A stretch of 64,000 nt of DNA from Desulfobulbaceae bacterium BRH_c16a (GTDB taxonomy: Bacteria; Desulfobacterota; Desulfobulbia; Desulfobulbales; Desulfocapsaceae). The stretch's first letter is position 1. Every line of letters starts with the position of its first letter. A program made the position numbers and the translations under genes. Shown here in pieces: positions 42,485 to 52,018 of this stretch. The notes under the pieces were generated by a model. It searched no databases. It had not been told where the DNA came from and saw only the letters and a program-made list of their open reading frames with translations. The stretch covers positions 1-64,000 of the forward strand of contig LADS01000013.1 in NCBI GenBank assembly GCA_000961725.1. The letters run 5' to 3'.

Positions 42485-44127
42485 GCCTCGCCACCTCGAT
42501 CAAGGTCGCCGGCAAGGATATCGCCGTGCCGATCACCATCACCGACCGCGTTGTCGATTGGTTCTCCCCCGTCGCCGGGGCCAGGCGCTACCGGCAACGG
42601 GTCGCCATGGCCATGGCCGGCGGCTACACCGGCGCCGATCGCAACCGCCGGGCCAACCAGAAAGGCCGGGTTCGGGAGATGGACGCCGATTCCGCCATCC
42701 TGCCCGATCTCGTCACCCTGCGCGAAGAATCGCAGCACATGCTGCGCAACAATGCGGTGGCGGTCGGCGCGGTCCGGACCAACATCACCAAGGTGGTGGG
42801 CACCGGCCTGAAGGCAAAACCCCAGATCGACCGCCAGCTCCTGAAACTCACGCCCGAGCAGGCCGACGCCTGGGAAGATGCCGCGCTGCGCGAATTCCTT
42901 CTCGCCACCGAAACCCGCGAATTCGACTACGAACGGCAGCTGCCGTTTTCCCTGCAGCAGGCCTTGATTTTTGAAAAGGCCCTGGAGGATGGCGACATCT
43001 TCGTCAACATGCCGCGCCTTTCCCGTCCCGGCTCGCCGTACAAACTGAAGCTGCAGCTGATCGAGGCGGCCCGGGTCTGCAACAAGGATATGGCCGCCGA
43101 CTCCGATCGTCTCGCCGGCGGCATCGGCCGTGATGAGAACGGCGCACCCGACAGGATCCACGTCCTGAACGCCCACCCCGGCAACTGGCGTTTAGTGCCC
43201 ACCCATCTCAAGGATAGATGGCAGTGGCAGGAACTGAGCCTCTTTTCTAAAACCGGCTCGCCGCTCTGTCTGCACCTCTTCGACAAGCGCCGCCCGGGCC
43301 AGTCGCGCGGCGTGCCGTACTTGACCCCGGTAGTCGAGCTGATCAAGCAGCTCGGCCGCTATACCGACGCCGAGGTCATGGCCGCTGTTGTCAGCGGCAT
43401 GATGACCGTCTTTGTCACCAATGAGCAGGGCGCGGCTGACTTTGGCCCGGCGCCGAATATCGACAATCCGGACGGCGACAAGACCAAGCAGATCGACACC
43501 ACCGGCCTCGAAATGGGTTACGGCACGGTGATAGGTCTCTTGCCCGGCGAGAAGATTTCCACCGCCGCACCAGGGCGCCCGAACGTCGCCTTCGACCCCT
43601 TCGTCATGGCCATCCTCCGCCAGATCGGCATTGCCCTCGAACTGCCGTTTGAGATCCTGGTCAAACATTTTACCGCCTCCTACTCTGCAGCCCGGGCAGC
43701 GCTTGAAGAAGCGTGGGATTATTTCCTCCGCCGCCGGCACTGGCTGGTCACCATGCTCTGTCAGCCGGTCTATGAGGCGGTTATCACCGAGGCCGTGGCC
43801 ATGGGGCGGCTCTCCGCTCCGGGTTTTTTTGCCGATCCGCTGATCAGGCGCGCCTGGCTCGACACAATCTGGATCGGCGACGCGCAGAGCCAGATCGATC
43901 CGGTGAAAGAGATCGACGCGGCCACCGCTCGAATCGAGGCAAGAATCTCGACCAGGGAAGAAGAGCGCGCCCGTCTGCTCGGTCTGCCCTGGGAGCCGAT
44001 CGTGCCGCAGATCATCAAGGAAGAAAAGCTGCTGGCCGGACTCCCCCCACCGGCCGGCAGTGTCCGTCAACCCGCCCAACCTCAACCGCCGGTCAAGGAC
44101 AATGACGGCGATCTGGAGACCGAATAA
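42481..44127 (+). CDS. Portal protein, lambda GpB family
   Basis: 548 residues. N-terminal DWFSPVAGARRYRQRVAMAM, then GRVREMDADSAILPDLVTLR, the NNAVAVGAVRTNITKVVGTG segment and FKTRPP-equivalent region RPGQSRGVPYLTPVVELIKQ, then IALELPFEILVKHFTASYSA near the C-terminal half: typical of lambda-type portals. It forms the dodecameric channel for DNA entry. The stop abuts the protease ATG. Confidence 0.93.
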   Translation: MSLATSIKVAGKDIAVPITITDRVVDWFSPVAGARRYRQRVAMAMAGGYTGADRNRRANQKGRVREMDADSAILPDLVTLREESQHMLRNNAVAVGAVRTNITKVVGTGLKAKPQIDRQLLKLTPEQADAWEDAALREFLLATETREFDYERQLPFSLQQALIFEKALEDGDIFVNMPRLSRPGSPYKLKLQLIEAARVCNKDMAADSDRLAGGIGRDENGAPDRIHVLNAHPGNWRLVPTHLKDRWQWQELSLFSKTGSPLCLHLFDKRRPGQSRGVPYLTPVVELIKQLGRYTDAEVMAAVVSGMMTVFVTNEQGAADFGPAPNIDNPDGDKTKQIDTTGLEMGYGTVIGLLPGEKISTAAPGRPNVAFDPFVMAILRQIGIALELPFEILVKHFTASYSAARAALEEAWDYFLRRRHWLVTMLCQPVYEAVITEAVAMGRLSAPGFFADPLIRRAWLDTIWIGDAQSQIDPVKEIDAATARIEARISTREEERARLLGLPWEPIVPQIIKEEKLLAGLPPPAGSVRQPAQPQPPVKDNDGDLETE

Positions 44128-45228
44128 ATGAAACGCATCACCCTGTCCGGAGATATTGGTTGGGAAGTCACCCCGCAAGGCGTCCGGGAAGAGCTGGCGG
44201 CCGCAAACGGCGGCGACGTCGAAGTGCTGATTTCCAGCCGTGGCGGCCTGGTCGGCGCGGCGCTGGAGATTTTTAACATGATCCGCAATTATCCCGGCCA
44301 CGTCACCGCCATTCTCTCCGGCTATGCGATGTCCGCCGCCTCCTATATCCCGATGGCTGCCGACAAGATCGTGGTTGAAGACAACGCCGTGATGATGATC
44401 CACAACGCCCAGGGCCTCACCTGGGGCGACCACAATGAAATGCTGAAGTACGGCAATATCCTTAAAGGGTTGTCTGGCCTCCTCGCCGGCGCCTATGCCA
44501 GGTTCACGGGCAAGGATCGGTCGGAGATCGACGCCATGATGGACGCCGAGACATGGCTGTTCGGCGAGGCGATCACCGCCGCCGGCTTTGCCCACGAGAC
44601 CATTCCGGCAACCAGCCAGGACGATGCGGACCAAACATCGGCCATGGCGCGCGCCCGGCTGGCCTTTGCCGAAGTCACCAATAAACTGGCGGCCGACAAA
44701 ACCGCTTTTCAATCCGATCTTACCCTGGCCGCAGCTTTTGCGGCAGGCATCACCAATCACGGGGGAGGCGCACCGCAGCCCCGCACACCAACCACCACGG
44801 AGAACAGTATGGACCTGAAAACGCTCAAGGAGAAGCATCAGGATCTGGTGGCGGCCCTAATCGCTGAGGCCACCGCCGGATTCAAAGACCAACTCATCAC
44901 CGCCCGTCAGGAAGGGGCAAAAGCCGAACAGCAGCGCATCGCCGATGTCCGCGCCCAGGTCATCCCCGGCCATGAGCAGCTGATCGAGACGCTGGCGGCC
45001 GACGGCAAAACCACCGGCGCCGAAGCCGCCATGGCCATCGTCGCCGCCGAAAAGGCCTTGCGGGCCAAAGCCGTCGCCGATTCTCAGGCCGGCAATCCGG
45101 CCGCCGTCCCGGTTGGCGAACAGCAGCCGGCTGCAGCGGGCAAGACCATGAAGCGGGCCGACTGGCAGAAGCTCGACGCCACCGCCCAGAAAAAGCACAT
45201 CGATGACGGCGGACTGATCGTCGACTAA
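44128..45228 (+). CDS. ClpP-like prohead protease with C-terminal scaffold region
   Basis: 366 residues. The S49/ClpP-type N-terminal protease has GYAMSAASYIPMAADKI (catalytic Ser), VMMIHNAQGLTWGDH (His) and WLFGEAITAAGFAHET. The C-terminal part from about residue 228 is a helical scaffold with AEQQRIADVRAQVIPGHEQL and a basic end. It equals lambda gpC with nested Nu3: it drives prohead assembly and cleavage. Follows the portal directly and precedes the coat. Confidence 0.9.
   Translation: MKRITLSGDIGWEVTPQGVREELAAANGGDVEVLISSRGGLVGAALEIFNMIRNYPGHVTAILSGYAMSAASYIPMAADKIVVEDNAVMMIHNAQGLTWGDHNEMLKYGNILKGLSGLLAGAYARFTGKDRSEIDAMMDAETWLFGEAITAAGFAHETIPATSQDDADQTSAMARARLAFAEVTNKLAADKTAFQSDLTLAAAFAAGITNHGGGAPQPRTPTTTENSMDLKTLKEKHQDLVAALIAEATAGFKDQLITARQEGAKAEQQRIADVRAQVIPGHEQLIETLAADGKTTGAEAAMAIVAAEKALRAKAVADSQAGNPAAVPVGEQQPAAAGKTMKRADWQKLDATAQKKHIDDGGLIVD
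44809..45228 (+). CDS. Nested scaffold protein (internal start)
   Basis: An in-frame ATG at 44809 inside the protease gene has GGAG six bases upstream (ACGGAGAACAGT) and marks the start of the helical scaffold part (MDLKTLKEKHQDLVAALIAE). This is where lambda Nu3 begins inside C. It would give 139 residues of scaffold made in excess over protease. Inferred from position and SD. Confidence 0.6.
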   Translation: MDLKTLKEKHQDLVAALIAEATAGFKDQLITARQEGAKAEQQRIADVRAQVIPGHEQLIETLAADGKTTGAEAAMAIVAAEKALRAKAVADSQAGNPAAVPVGEQQPAAAGKTMKRADWQKLDATAQKKHIDDGGLIVD

Positions 45229-45275
45229 GCACAAAAAAGGCCCACCGGCCGTCAAAAATTTACGGAGCAACGAAC

Positions 45276-46421
45276 ATGGGAAACACACTTACCGGATTGA
45301 TACCGATCCTCTACCAGGCAATCAGCATTGTCAGCCGTGAGCTGACCGGCCTCATTCCGGCCGTCACCCTCAACGCCGATGCCGCCCAGGCGGCAAAAGG
45401 CCAGACTATCGTCTACCCGATCGCGCCGGCATCGGCTGCGGTCGACATCGAGGCAGGTGTCAGCGCCCCGGATTCCGGCGACCAGGTTATCGGCAACGAC
45501 TCGCTCACCATCACCAAGGCCAAGGCAGTACCGGTCAGGTGGGCGGGTGAAGAGGTTGTCTCGATCGGCTCGATGTACGGCCGGCTGCTGGTCGATCAGT
45601 TCGCCCAGGCCATGCGGACCCTGACCAACGAGGTCGAGGCCGATCTTGCCGCGCTCTACCCCTATGCCAGCCGGGCCATCGGTGCAGCCGACACCACGCT
45701 CTTTAAAAACGCCGGCGACTACAGCGACGTCGCCAACGTCCGCAAGATCCTGGTCGACAACGGCGCGCCGATCTCCGACCTGCAGCTGGTGCTCGACACC
45801 ACGGCAGGCGCGGCCATCCGCGGCAAGCAGGGGCAGGCGCAGATGGTAGGCGACACGATTCTCGCCCGCCAGGGGATCCTGCAGGATATGTCCGGCATGA
45901 AGATCCGCGAGTCGGCGCAGATCAAGGCGCACGCCAAGGGCACCGCCGCCAACTCAACCGTCAGCGATGCCGGCCACGCGCTCGGATCCACCTCGCTGGC
46001 CCTGACCGCTGCCGGTACCGGAACCGTGGTGGTGGGTGACAGGCTGACGTTTGCCGGCGACGGAAATATCTATATCGCCAGCACCGGCGATACCGACGTA
46101 TCGGACGGCGGAACCATCAAAATCAACCAGCCGGGTCTTTTGCTGGCGATGGGCGAGGCCACCAAGGCCATCACCGTCGGTGCAGCCTACCGCGCCAACC
46201 TGGCCTTTGCCCGTTCGGCCATCCACCTGGTCGCCCGGACTCCGGCCATGCCCCCGGGCGGCGATATGGCCGACGATGTTCTCTATCTCACCGACCCGGT
46301 GTCTGGCCTGGTCTTTCAGGTCGCCCTCTATCGCCAGTACCGGCAGATCAAGTACGAGATCGGCCTGGCCTGGGGCGTCAAGGCGGTGCAGTCCGAGCAC
46401 ATCGCCATCCTGATCGGGTAA
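45276..46421 (+). CDS. Major capsid protein, P22 coat family
   Basis: 381 residues starting MGNTLTGLIPILYQAISIVS, RELTGLIPAVTLNADAAQ: the N-arm typical of the P22 coat (gp5) family with HK97 fold. The middle includes an Ig-like/insert region with SLALTAAGTGTVVVGDRLTF, and the end is YRQIKYEIGLAWGVKAVQSE. A P22-type coat after a lambda-type portal and protease shows modular exchange. ACGGAG-type SD before the ATG. Confidence 0.88.
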   Translation: MGNTLTGLIPILYQAISIVSRELTGLIPAVTLNADAAQAAKGQTIVYPIAPASAAVDIEAGVSAPDSGDQVIGNDSLTITKAKAVPVRWAGEEVVSIGSMYGRLLVDQFAQAMRTLTNEVEADLAALYPYASRAIGAADTTLFKNAGDYSDVANVRKILVDNGAPISDLQLVLDTTAGAAIRGKQGQAQMVGDTILARQGILQDMSGMKIRESAQIKAHAKGTAANSTVSDAGHALGSTSLALTAAGTGTVVVGDRLTFAGDGNIYIASTGDTDVSDGGTIKINQPGLLLAMGEATKAITVGAAYRANLAFARSAIHLVARTPAMPPGGDMADDVLYLTDPVSGLVFQVALYRQYRQIKYEIGLAWGVKAVQSEHIAILIG

Positions 46422-46437
46422 CGGGGAGCCTCTGTCA

Positions 46438-46737
46438 GTGTTCGCTGCCACCGATATAGCCGCCTGGCTCGATGCCATGGGCGACGATGCCGTGATCGCC
46501 GGGGCGCTCTCGTTCCGGGTCGATTTTCACGGGCCGTTCGAGACCATCGATTTACAGGGCGGCGAAATCGTCAGCAGCGAACCGTTTGCCCTGGCCAATC
46601 CCGCCGATATCTCCGACCTGGGGATCACGGCGGGCGATGCCGGCACGGTGTTGACGGTCATGGGCCAGGAGTACCGGGTCACGGCCATCGAGCCTGAAGA
46701 GGCTGGCTTTTCAATACTTCATCTGGGGAAAGCGTAA
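46438..46737 (+). CDS. Head-tail connector (FII-like)
   Basis: 99 residues from GTG 46438 (GGGAG upstream). Beta-rich, ending VLTVMGQEYRVTAIEPEEAG: the pattern of lambda gpFII/HK97 gp10-like connector proteins found between coat and tail terminator. Overlaps the next gene (TAATG). Confidence 0.65.
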   Translation: MFAATDIAAWLDAMGDDAVIAGALSFRVDFHGPFETIDLQGGEIVSSEPFALANPADISDLGITAGDAGTVLTVMGQEYRVTAIEPEEAGFSILHLGKA

Positions 46738-47144
46738 TGCTGAACGAGCTGCACGATCTGATCGCCGCCAGGCTGGCAACTGTCGCCGGTTTTGAATACA
46801 TCGGCACCGCCCTGCAGGACGAACAGCAGAAGCGGCCGGATGGTTTAATCTGGCTGGAAGATGATTCCGAGGTTGCCAACTCCCCGGGCCGCGATCTGAC
46901 ATGGGGTGTCAGGGTGAGCGTGAATCACTCGGATACGGTTGGGGCAGCCAAGACCACTATATACAACCTGCTCGACGCCTTCCGCGATGCCTTTGCCCGC
47001 TGGGAGCCGGGAGTCAAGGGCATCGAGCCGAAGAGTGTGCGGGTACCGAAAATAAAGCTGGCCGGACACGAAAGCAAGGGGCCGACAATCTACACGGCCC
47101 TTGTCGTCTTTAGGGTCTTTCCGAAAATTTTTGCACAATCTTAA
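46737..47144 (+). CDS. Tail terminator-like protein
   Basis: 135 residues. MLNELHDLIAARLATVAGFE, ...RVSVNHSDTVGAAKTTIYNL and a C-terminal beta hairpin resemble minor tail/tail terminator proteins (gpU type). Position directly before the tail tube gene supports this. Confidence 0.65.
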   Translation: MLNELHDLIAARLATVAGFEYIGTALQDEQQKRPDGLIWLEDDSEVANSPGRDLTWGVRVSVNHSDTVGAAKTTIYNLLDAFRDAFARWEPGVKGIEPKSVRVPKIKLAGHESKGPTIYTALVVFRVFPKIFAQS

Positions 47145-47156
47145 TGAGGTAACACC

Positions 47157-47906
47157 ATGGATAAACCGTTTTCATTCGTCGGCATTGCCGACGCTTACAT
47201 TGATGTTCTTTCCGACACCGGCGTGCGCACCGGCCTTGAGCTGAAAGGCAACTGCAGCGAGTTCTCGCCGAAGACCGATTCCGAGCGGAAGGAATTGACC
47301 GCCAACGGCCGCAGCAATTTCGGCCAGGTCATTTCCTCGATCACCATCCCGAAGCCGATGACTGCCTCCATCAAGTTCAACCAGATGGATCAGGCCTTGT
47401 TTGCCGCGGCATTCTTCGGCAGCAACTCGGTGCTGACCCAGGCAGCCGGGGCGGTGGCCGCGATCGATGTGACGACTATCGAAGACAAGTGGGTGGAAAT
47501 CGGCGGCTATATGATGGCCTCGGCCGTTGTGACGGACCCCACCGGCGTCACTACCTATGAGCTCGGCACCGACTATGAGCTCAACCCTCGCCTGGCGATG
47601 ATCAAGGCATTGTCGACCGGCAGTATCCCCAGTGGCGAGATATGCAAGGTCACCCCGACTTATGAGGCAGTCAACGGCATTAAAATGAAGGCGATGACAA
47701 AGAGCAACGTGCGGATCCGCATCAAGCTCGACGGCAAGAATTTCGATGACGGCCGGGATTTTATCTCCGAGGTTTATCAGATGCGCCTCAACCCGAGCAA
47801 CACTTTTTCGTTTATCGGCACCGAGTTTGCCGAAGCGACATTCGAGGGCGTGCTTGAGACTCCTGTCGGCTTCACAGAGCCGATGGAGCATATCTGGCTG
47901 AGCTGA
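47157..47906 (+). CDS. Major tail tube protein
   Basis: 249 residues, beta-rich, with a central Ig-like or bulky loop region (WVEIGGYMMASAVVTDPTGV) and the ending MRLNPSNTFSFIGTEFAEAT. Size, position before chaperone and tape measure genes, and composition indicate the tube subunit of a siphovirus tail. AGGT-type SD before the ATG. Confidence 0.78.
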   Translation: MDKPFSFVGIADAYIDVLSDTGVRTGLELKGNCSEFSPKTDSERKELTANGRSNFGQVISSITIPKPMTASIKFNQMDQALFAAAFFGSNSVLTQAAGAVAAIDVTTIEDKWVEIGGYMMASAVVTDPTGVTTYELGTDYELNPRLAMIKALSTGSIPSGEICKVTPTYEAVNGIKMKAMTKSNVRIRIKLDGKNFDDGRDFISEVYQMRLNPSNTFSFIGTEFAEATFEGVLETPVGFTEPMEHIWLS

Positions 47907-47945
47907 TCGCGGTTGCCTGAATCATCTATTTGAAGGGAGTAAATA

Positions 47946-48296
47946 ATGCGAAAGCAGAAGGTTATTAAAATCGGTGATCAAGAAATCACCGTCAACGAGC
48001 TCACCTCGGCCCAGATCGATGAGCTGCTGTCGACGTTTAACGGGGATCGGGCTGTCCATCCCACTGAACTTCTCCTTGATTCTGTCATTCCGGTTGAGGC
48101 GGTAACGCTTTCAACCGGCATCGCCGGCGCGAAACTGGGCGGCAAAGAGTGTGAAAACACTCCGACTGAGTTGGATGAAATCTGGAAGGCTGTGGCCGAG
48201 GTGAATGATTTTTTGTCCCGACTCCTGGAGCGACTGGCAAAACAGGGCCACGCTCTCTTGACCGCGGCGAGCTCCGCCGAGCCTGCTGCAGATTAA
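47946..48296 (+). CDS. Tail assembly chaperone-like protein
   Basis: 116 residues between the tube and tape measure genes, the usual place of gpG/gpT chaperones. IGDQEITVNELTSAQIDELL at the N-terminus, ending in a helix with an Ala-rich tail. The -1 frame is open across its last 50 bases and joins the short frame at 48299-48373, but no classical slippery heptamer stands out. Confidence 0.65.
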   Translation: MRKQKVIKIGDQEITVNELTSAQIDELLSTFNGDRAVHPTELLLDSVIPVEAVTLSTGIAGAKLGGKECENTPTELDEIWKAVAEVNDFLSRLLERLAKQGHALLTAASSAEPAAD

Positions 48297-48298
48297 TC

Positions 48299-48373
48299 AT
48301 GGCCGGCCACGCCAATGCCTCGGATTACGGCTGGTCGTTTTTCCTGGTCGCAATAGATTGCTTGAAAAAGTGA
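48299..48373 (+). CDS. 24-residue frame after the tail chaperone
   Basis: MAGHANASDYGWSFFLVAID and CLKK, in the -1 frame relative to the chaperone gene. It may be the 3' part of a frameshifted gpGT-like product or a tiny separate protein. Aromatic-rich and likely helical. Weak SD. Confidence 0.4.
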   Translation: MAGHANASDYGWSFFLVAIDCLKK

Positions 48374-48406
48374 ACATCAATTTTCTTGAATAAGGGTTTG
48401 TGAACA

Positions 48407-51400
48407 ATGGGCGACACCCCCTCCATAGCGCTGGCCGTCAGCGTCAACAGAAAGGACGTCACGTCCAACCTGGCGGCCATTGCCGAAAGCGTCAAGCGGC
48501 TTGGCTTGGTGACCGAGACGACATTCGCCAAGCAAAATATGGGGGCGCTCGGTGTCAAAAACTTTGCCGATGTCAGGGCCGAGATGGCCAGGCTTACCAC
48601 CGCCTATCGCGACCTGAAGACATCGGGCAAAGCCTCGACCGGCGAGCTGGGCAAAGCACTTGAGGAGCTCAGGGGCAAGCAGCGCGAGCTATACGCCACG
48701 ATCAGTAATCCACCTAAACTCGACCTGGCCAGAAGCGTTCTCGGTCTTTCTTCCGGCCGGTCGATCTCTCTTGAAATCAACAAGGTTAGGACGGCATATG
48801 CCGACCTGGTCAAGTCCGGCAAACTCAGCCTGCAGGAACTCTACCAGGCGAAAGTCGCCATGGGTAAGAAGCTCGATGAGCTGAAAAAGAAAACCAACGA
48901 CTGGCGCGATTCTCTCGGCCAGATCAAGGGGCGGGCGGTCGAGGCAGCGGCCGCCGGCGCGGCGCTTGTCCTGTCCGCCAAGGCCGGGATTGATTTTGAA
49001 TCGGCGATGGCCGATGTCCGTAAAGTGGTTGACGGGACACCTAAAGAGATCGCCGACCTGGCCAAAGAGCTGCAGGGCATGTCCCGGGTCATCCCGCTCA
49101 CCGCTGTCGAGCTGGCGAAAATCGCCACGGCCGGCGGACAGCTCGGTATCGCCTCGAAAGATATCGGTGCCTTTGTCGAGGTGACAGCCAAAATGGCCAC
49201 GGCGTTTGACATGACCGCCGACGAAGCCGGTAACGCCATCGGCAAATTGAAGAACGTCTTTGGTCTCAGTATCCCGGAAATTGTCACCTTCGGCGACGCC
49301 ATCAACCAGCTCGGCAACACCACGGCGGCCAGGGAAAAAGATATCGTCGACGTGATGCTGCGCGTGGGTGGCACCTCGAAGCAGTTCGGCCTGGCCAAGG
49401 AACAGACTGCCGCCCTTGCAGCTGCCATGCTCTCGCTCGGCAAGACGCCTGAAACCGCCTCGACCAGCATCAACGCCCTGCTCAACAACATGCAGACCGC
49501 GACCATGGGCAGCAAGCAGTTCCAGGAGGCGCTGGCCAAGATCGGCACCGATGCGGAAGCTATGGCGGCATCGGTTGCAGCCAATCCGCAGAAGGCCCTG
49601 CTCGATCTCCTGGGCACCCTGGAAAAACTTGATGGCCAGAAACGGGCCGAGGTCTTGACCGGCCTGTTCGGCAAGGAGTTTCAGGACGATATCGGGCTGC
49701 TGGTCGGCAGCCTGCAGACCTATCGCGACACCATGCAGCAGGTCAGCGATTCGAATGCCTATGCCGGGGCGATGCTGGCGGAGTTCAAGGTGCGGGCGGC
49801 CTCCACCGGAAATCAGTTGATCCTCTTGAAAAACAAGGTAGTCGAAATCGCCACCAACGTCGGCACCGGGCTTTTGCCGGCCATCAAGCTTGCGGCGGTG
49901 GTGCTGAGTGCTCTCCTCACGCCGATTGCCGACCTGACCGGAGAGTTTCCGCGGTTGAGTGCGGCTATCCTGGCTCTTGGTACCGGGGTTGTGGTGTTTT
50001 CGACAATTGCCAAAGTTGCCGGCATCGCCAAGACGGCAATGCTCTCGTTCAGTACCGCTACGGTGCCAGCCCTCGGTCGGGTGGGTGTCGCAGTGAAGTT
50101 GCTGGGCACGGCAATGAAGACCATGGGCGGCTTACTCTCTGCCGCCCTGATCGGTTGGGAGGTAGGCAAATGGTTGAACACCTTCTCTCCTATTCAGAAA
50201 GGCATGACGAGCCTCATCTATTCAGCCGACAGGGTGCAGCTCGCTGCGCGTAAGATGTGGGCGGCGTTGACCGGCGGGGATGTCGCGGCGATCGATCAAC
50301 AGATTGCGATCGCCAAGCAGGCGTATGACGAACGGCTCAAGGAAATCGATAAGGAAGCGGCCGATAAAAACAAGCCTGAAGGAAAGCCGCAAGAGACCCC
50401 GGCACAAGTGCCGCCGCCGGATAATCAACCGCCGCCTCCTGATGCCACAGACAATAAAGACAAACCCATCAGCCGCGAGCAAGAGGCGATGGACACCTGG
50501 CACGCCGATAAGCTCAACGAGGAGCAGCGCAAAGAGCGACAGGAGCGCCTCGGTACCCTGGACAGTACCGAGGAGATCGCGAGGAAGAAAGCCACGGAAG
50601 AGGAAAAGCTCCGGATAGAAAAAGATGCGTCGGAAAAATCGATAGCAATTGCCGAGAACACTGCCAAGGCAAAACAAGAAGTTAGTGAAAAAGTTGAAAC
50701 TCCTGATCCTGGAATTCTTTCGCGTTTTGCCAGAGAACGACTCGGTCTTGATCGGAAACCTGAAACAGCTGAGCCAGAATCTCAAGACGAGCCGACGTCT
50801 GGTGATTCTGCGGACAATGATAGTGAAGAAGAGCAGCGCAAGCGGGATCGAGAAGACCAGGCCAGGAAGAACCGGCAATTTGCTGCAGAAGAAAAAGAGA
50901 AAGCTGCATCGACCGCGCTGCAGGCTGAACAGGATATTACCAAGGCCAATGCCGACCGGATAGACGCCGCCAAGCAAGGCGCGGAAGAATGGGCGCAGGC
51001 TGAGACTCAGGCGGTTGAAAAAGCAAAATCCGTCTTCCAAAAATATGCCGACAAGGTGCGATCGATCCAGGACGACATCGCCGGCCGGGAAAGATCTCTC
51101 GCCGATGAGCTCGATAGTATGGATACCCGGGGCACCGAGGAATCCAGGTGGCGGAAAAAGGCCAAGGAGGCCAAGGATTACGAGAAAGCCGCCAAAGAAG
51201 CGATGAAGGCAGGCGATCTGCAGAAGGCCCTGTCGCTCTCCGATCAGGCAAAGGCTGCCTACTCCGGACTACAGGGCGGGGCCGGATCAGTCTCCGATAA
51301 GTTGGGCGACCAGGCTGCTTTTCGAGGCGTCAAGTCTTCCGGCCAACTCGGCATAGAAATATCGAAAGCGATCCAGGCCGCCACGGCCAAAACGGCGCTC

Positions 51401-51625
51401 ACAGCTATGCCCGGCAGCGACATGTTCGGCGATCTCTCGGGCCGGATCCGCGGGCAGTTGGCGGCGGTGGCAGGTGGCAATCAGGGCCAGGCTGCAGACA
51501 AAGGCGCGGCTCCGGTTGAAAAAATTCATGAACTTAAATTTGCCGGCGGATCGATGCGCGGCGGTGAGGCCGATGTCGAAGCCCTCCTTAACCTTTTGGC
51601 GCAAGCCGGGATGAGTGCAGGATGA
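48407..51625 (+). CDS. Tail tape measure protein, TP901 type
   Basis: 1072 residues. The TP901 core (about 195-400) contains ELQGMSRVIPLTAVELAKIA, GQLGIASKDIGAFVEVTAKM, AGNAIGKLKNVFGLSIPEIV and SINALLNNMQTATMGSKQFQ. Hydrophobic segments follow at about 480-590 (ILALGTGVVVFSTIAKVAGI). The second half is charged, Pro- then Lys/Glu-rich coiled coil (about 640-900), with an Ala-rich C-terminus. It sets the tail length: about 1070 residues predicts roughly 160 nm by the usual 0.15 nm per residue. The stop overlaps the next ATG. Confidence 0.93.
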   Translation: MGDTPSIALAVSVNRKDVTSNLAAIAESVKRLGLVTETTFAKQNMGALGVKNFADVRAEMARLTTAYRDLKTSGKASTGELGKALEELRGKQRELYATISNPPKLDLARSVLGLSSGRSISLEINKVRTAYADLVKSGKLSLQELYQAKVAMGKKLDELKKKTNDWRDSLGQIKGRAVEAAAAGAALVLSAKAGIDFESAMADVRKVVDGTPKEIADLAKELQGMSRVIPLTAVELAKIATAGGQLGIASKDIGAFVEVTAKMATAFDMTADEAGNAIGKLKNVFGLSIPEIVTFGDAINQLGNTTAAREKDIVDVMLRVGGTSKQFGLAKEQTAALAAAMLSLGKTPETASTSINALLNNMQTATMGSKQFQEALAKIGTDAEAMAASVAANPQKALLDLLGTLEKLDGQKRAEVLTGLFGKEFQDDIGLLVGSLQTYRDTMQQVSDSNAYAGAMLAEFKVRAASTGNQLILLKNKVVEIATNVGTGLLPAIKLAAVVLSALLTPIADLTGEFPRLSAAILALGTGVVVFSTIAKVAGIAKTAMLSFSTATVPALGRVGVAVKLLGTAMKTMGGLLSAALIGWEVGKWLNTFSPIQKGMTSLIYSADRVQLAARKMWAALTGGDVAAIDQQIAIAKQAYDERLKEIDKEAADKNKPEGKPQETPAQVPPPDNQPPPPDATDNKDKPISREQEAMDTWHADKLNEEQRKERQERLGTLDSTEEIARKKATEEEKLRIEKDASEKSIAIAENTAKAKQEVSEKVETPDPGILSRFARERLGLDRKPETAEPESQDEPTSGDSADNDSEEEQRKRDREDQARKNRQFAAEEKEKAASTALQAEQDITKANADRIDAAKQGAEEWAQAETQAVEKAKSVFQKYADKVRSIQDDIAGRERSLADELDSMDTRGTEESRWRKKAKEAKDYEKAAKEAMKAGDLQKALSLSDQAKAAYSGLQGGAGSVSDKLGDQAAFRGVKSSGQLGIEISKAIQAATAKTALTAMPGSDMFGDLSGRIRGQLAAVAGGNQGQAADKGAAPVEKIHELKFAGGSMRGGEADVEALLNLLAQAGMSAG

Positions 51626-52005
51626 ACACCCTGGATGAAGTGACCCTGCCCGATGACATCTGGTGGGAAGATGAAATTGATTGGACCCCTGTTGAGCAGA
51701 CGGTGGAGTATTCGACTACCGGCGCACTGCTGATCGATCTGGCCACCAAACAGGCCGGGCGGCCGATCACTCTGGTTGGTGACGAGAAGACCGCCTGGAT
51801 CACGAGGGCAACGGCGCTTGCTCTGCAGGCGCTCGCTGCCGTGCCGGGCAAGCAGATGGACCTTGCTCTCCATGGCCAGCAGTTCACGGTTATGTTTCGG
51901 CATGAAGAGAAGAAGGCACTCGATACTGAGCCGTTGGTGAGGATCACTCCGCCGGATGATGGAGACTACTACATTTTAAAGGCTCTCAAATTAATGGCCG
52001 TTTAA
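51622..52005 (+). CDS. Distal tail protein, unknown
   Basis: 127 residues, start overlapping the tape measure stop (ATGA). WWEDEIDWTPVEQTVEYSTT and DEKTAWITRATALALQALAA. Position and size suggest an initiator or distal-tail component in place of lambda gpM. No family recognised. Confidence 0.6.
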   Translation: MNTLDEVTLPDDIWWEDEIDWTPVEQTVEYSTTGALLIDLATKQAGRPITLVGDEKTAWITRATALALQALAAVPGKQMDLALHGQQFTVMFRHEEKKALDTEPLVRITPPDDGDYYILKALKLMAV

Positions 52006-52018
52006 AGGATTTCTGAAA

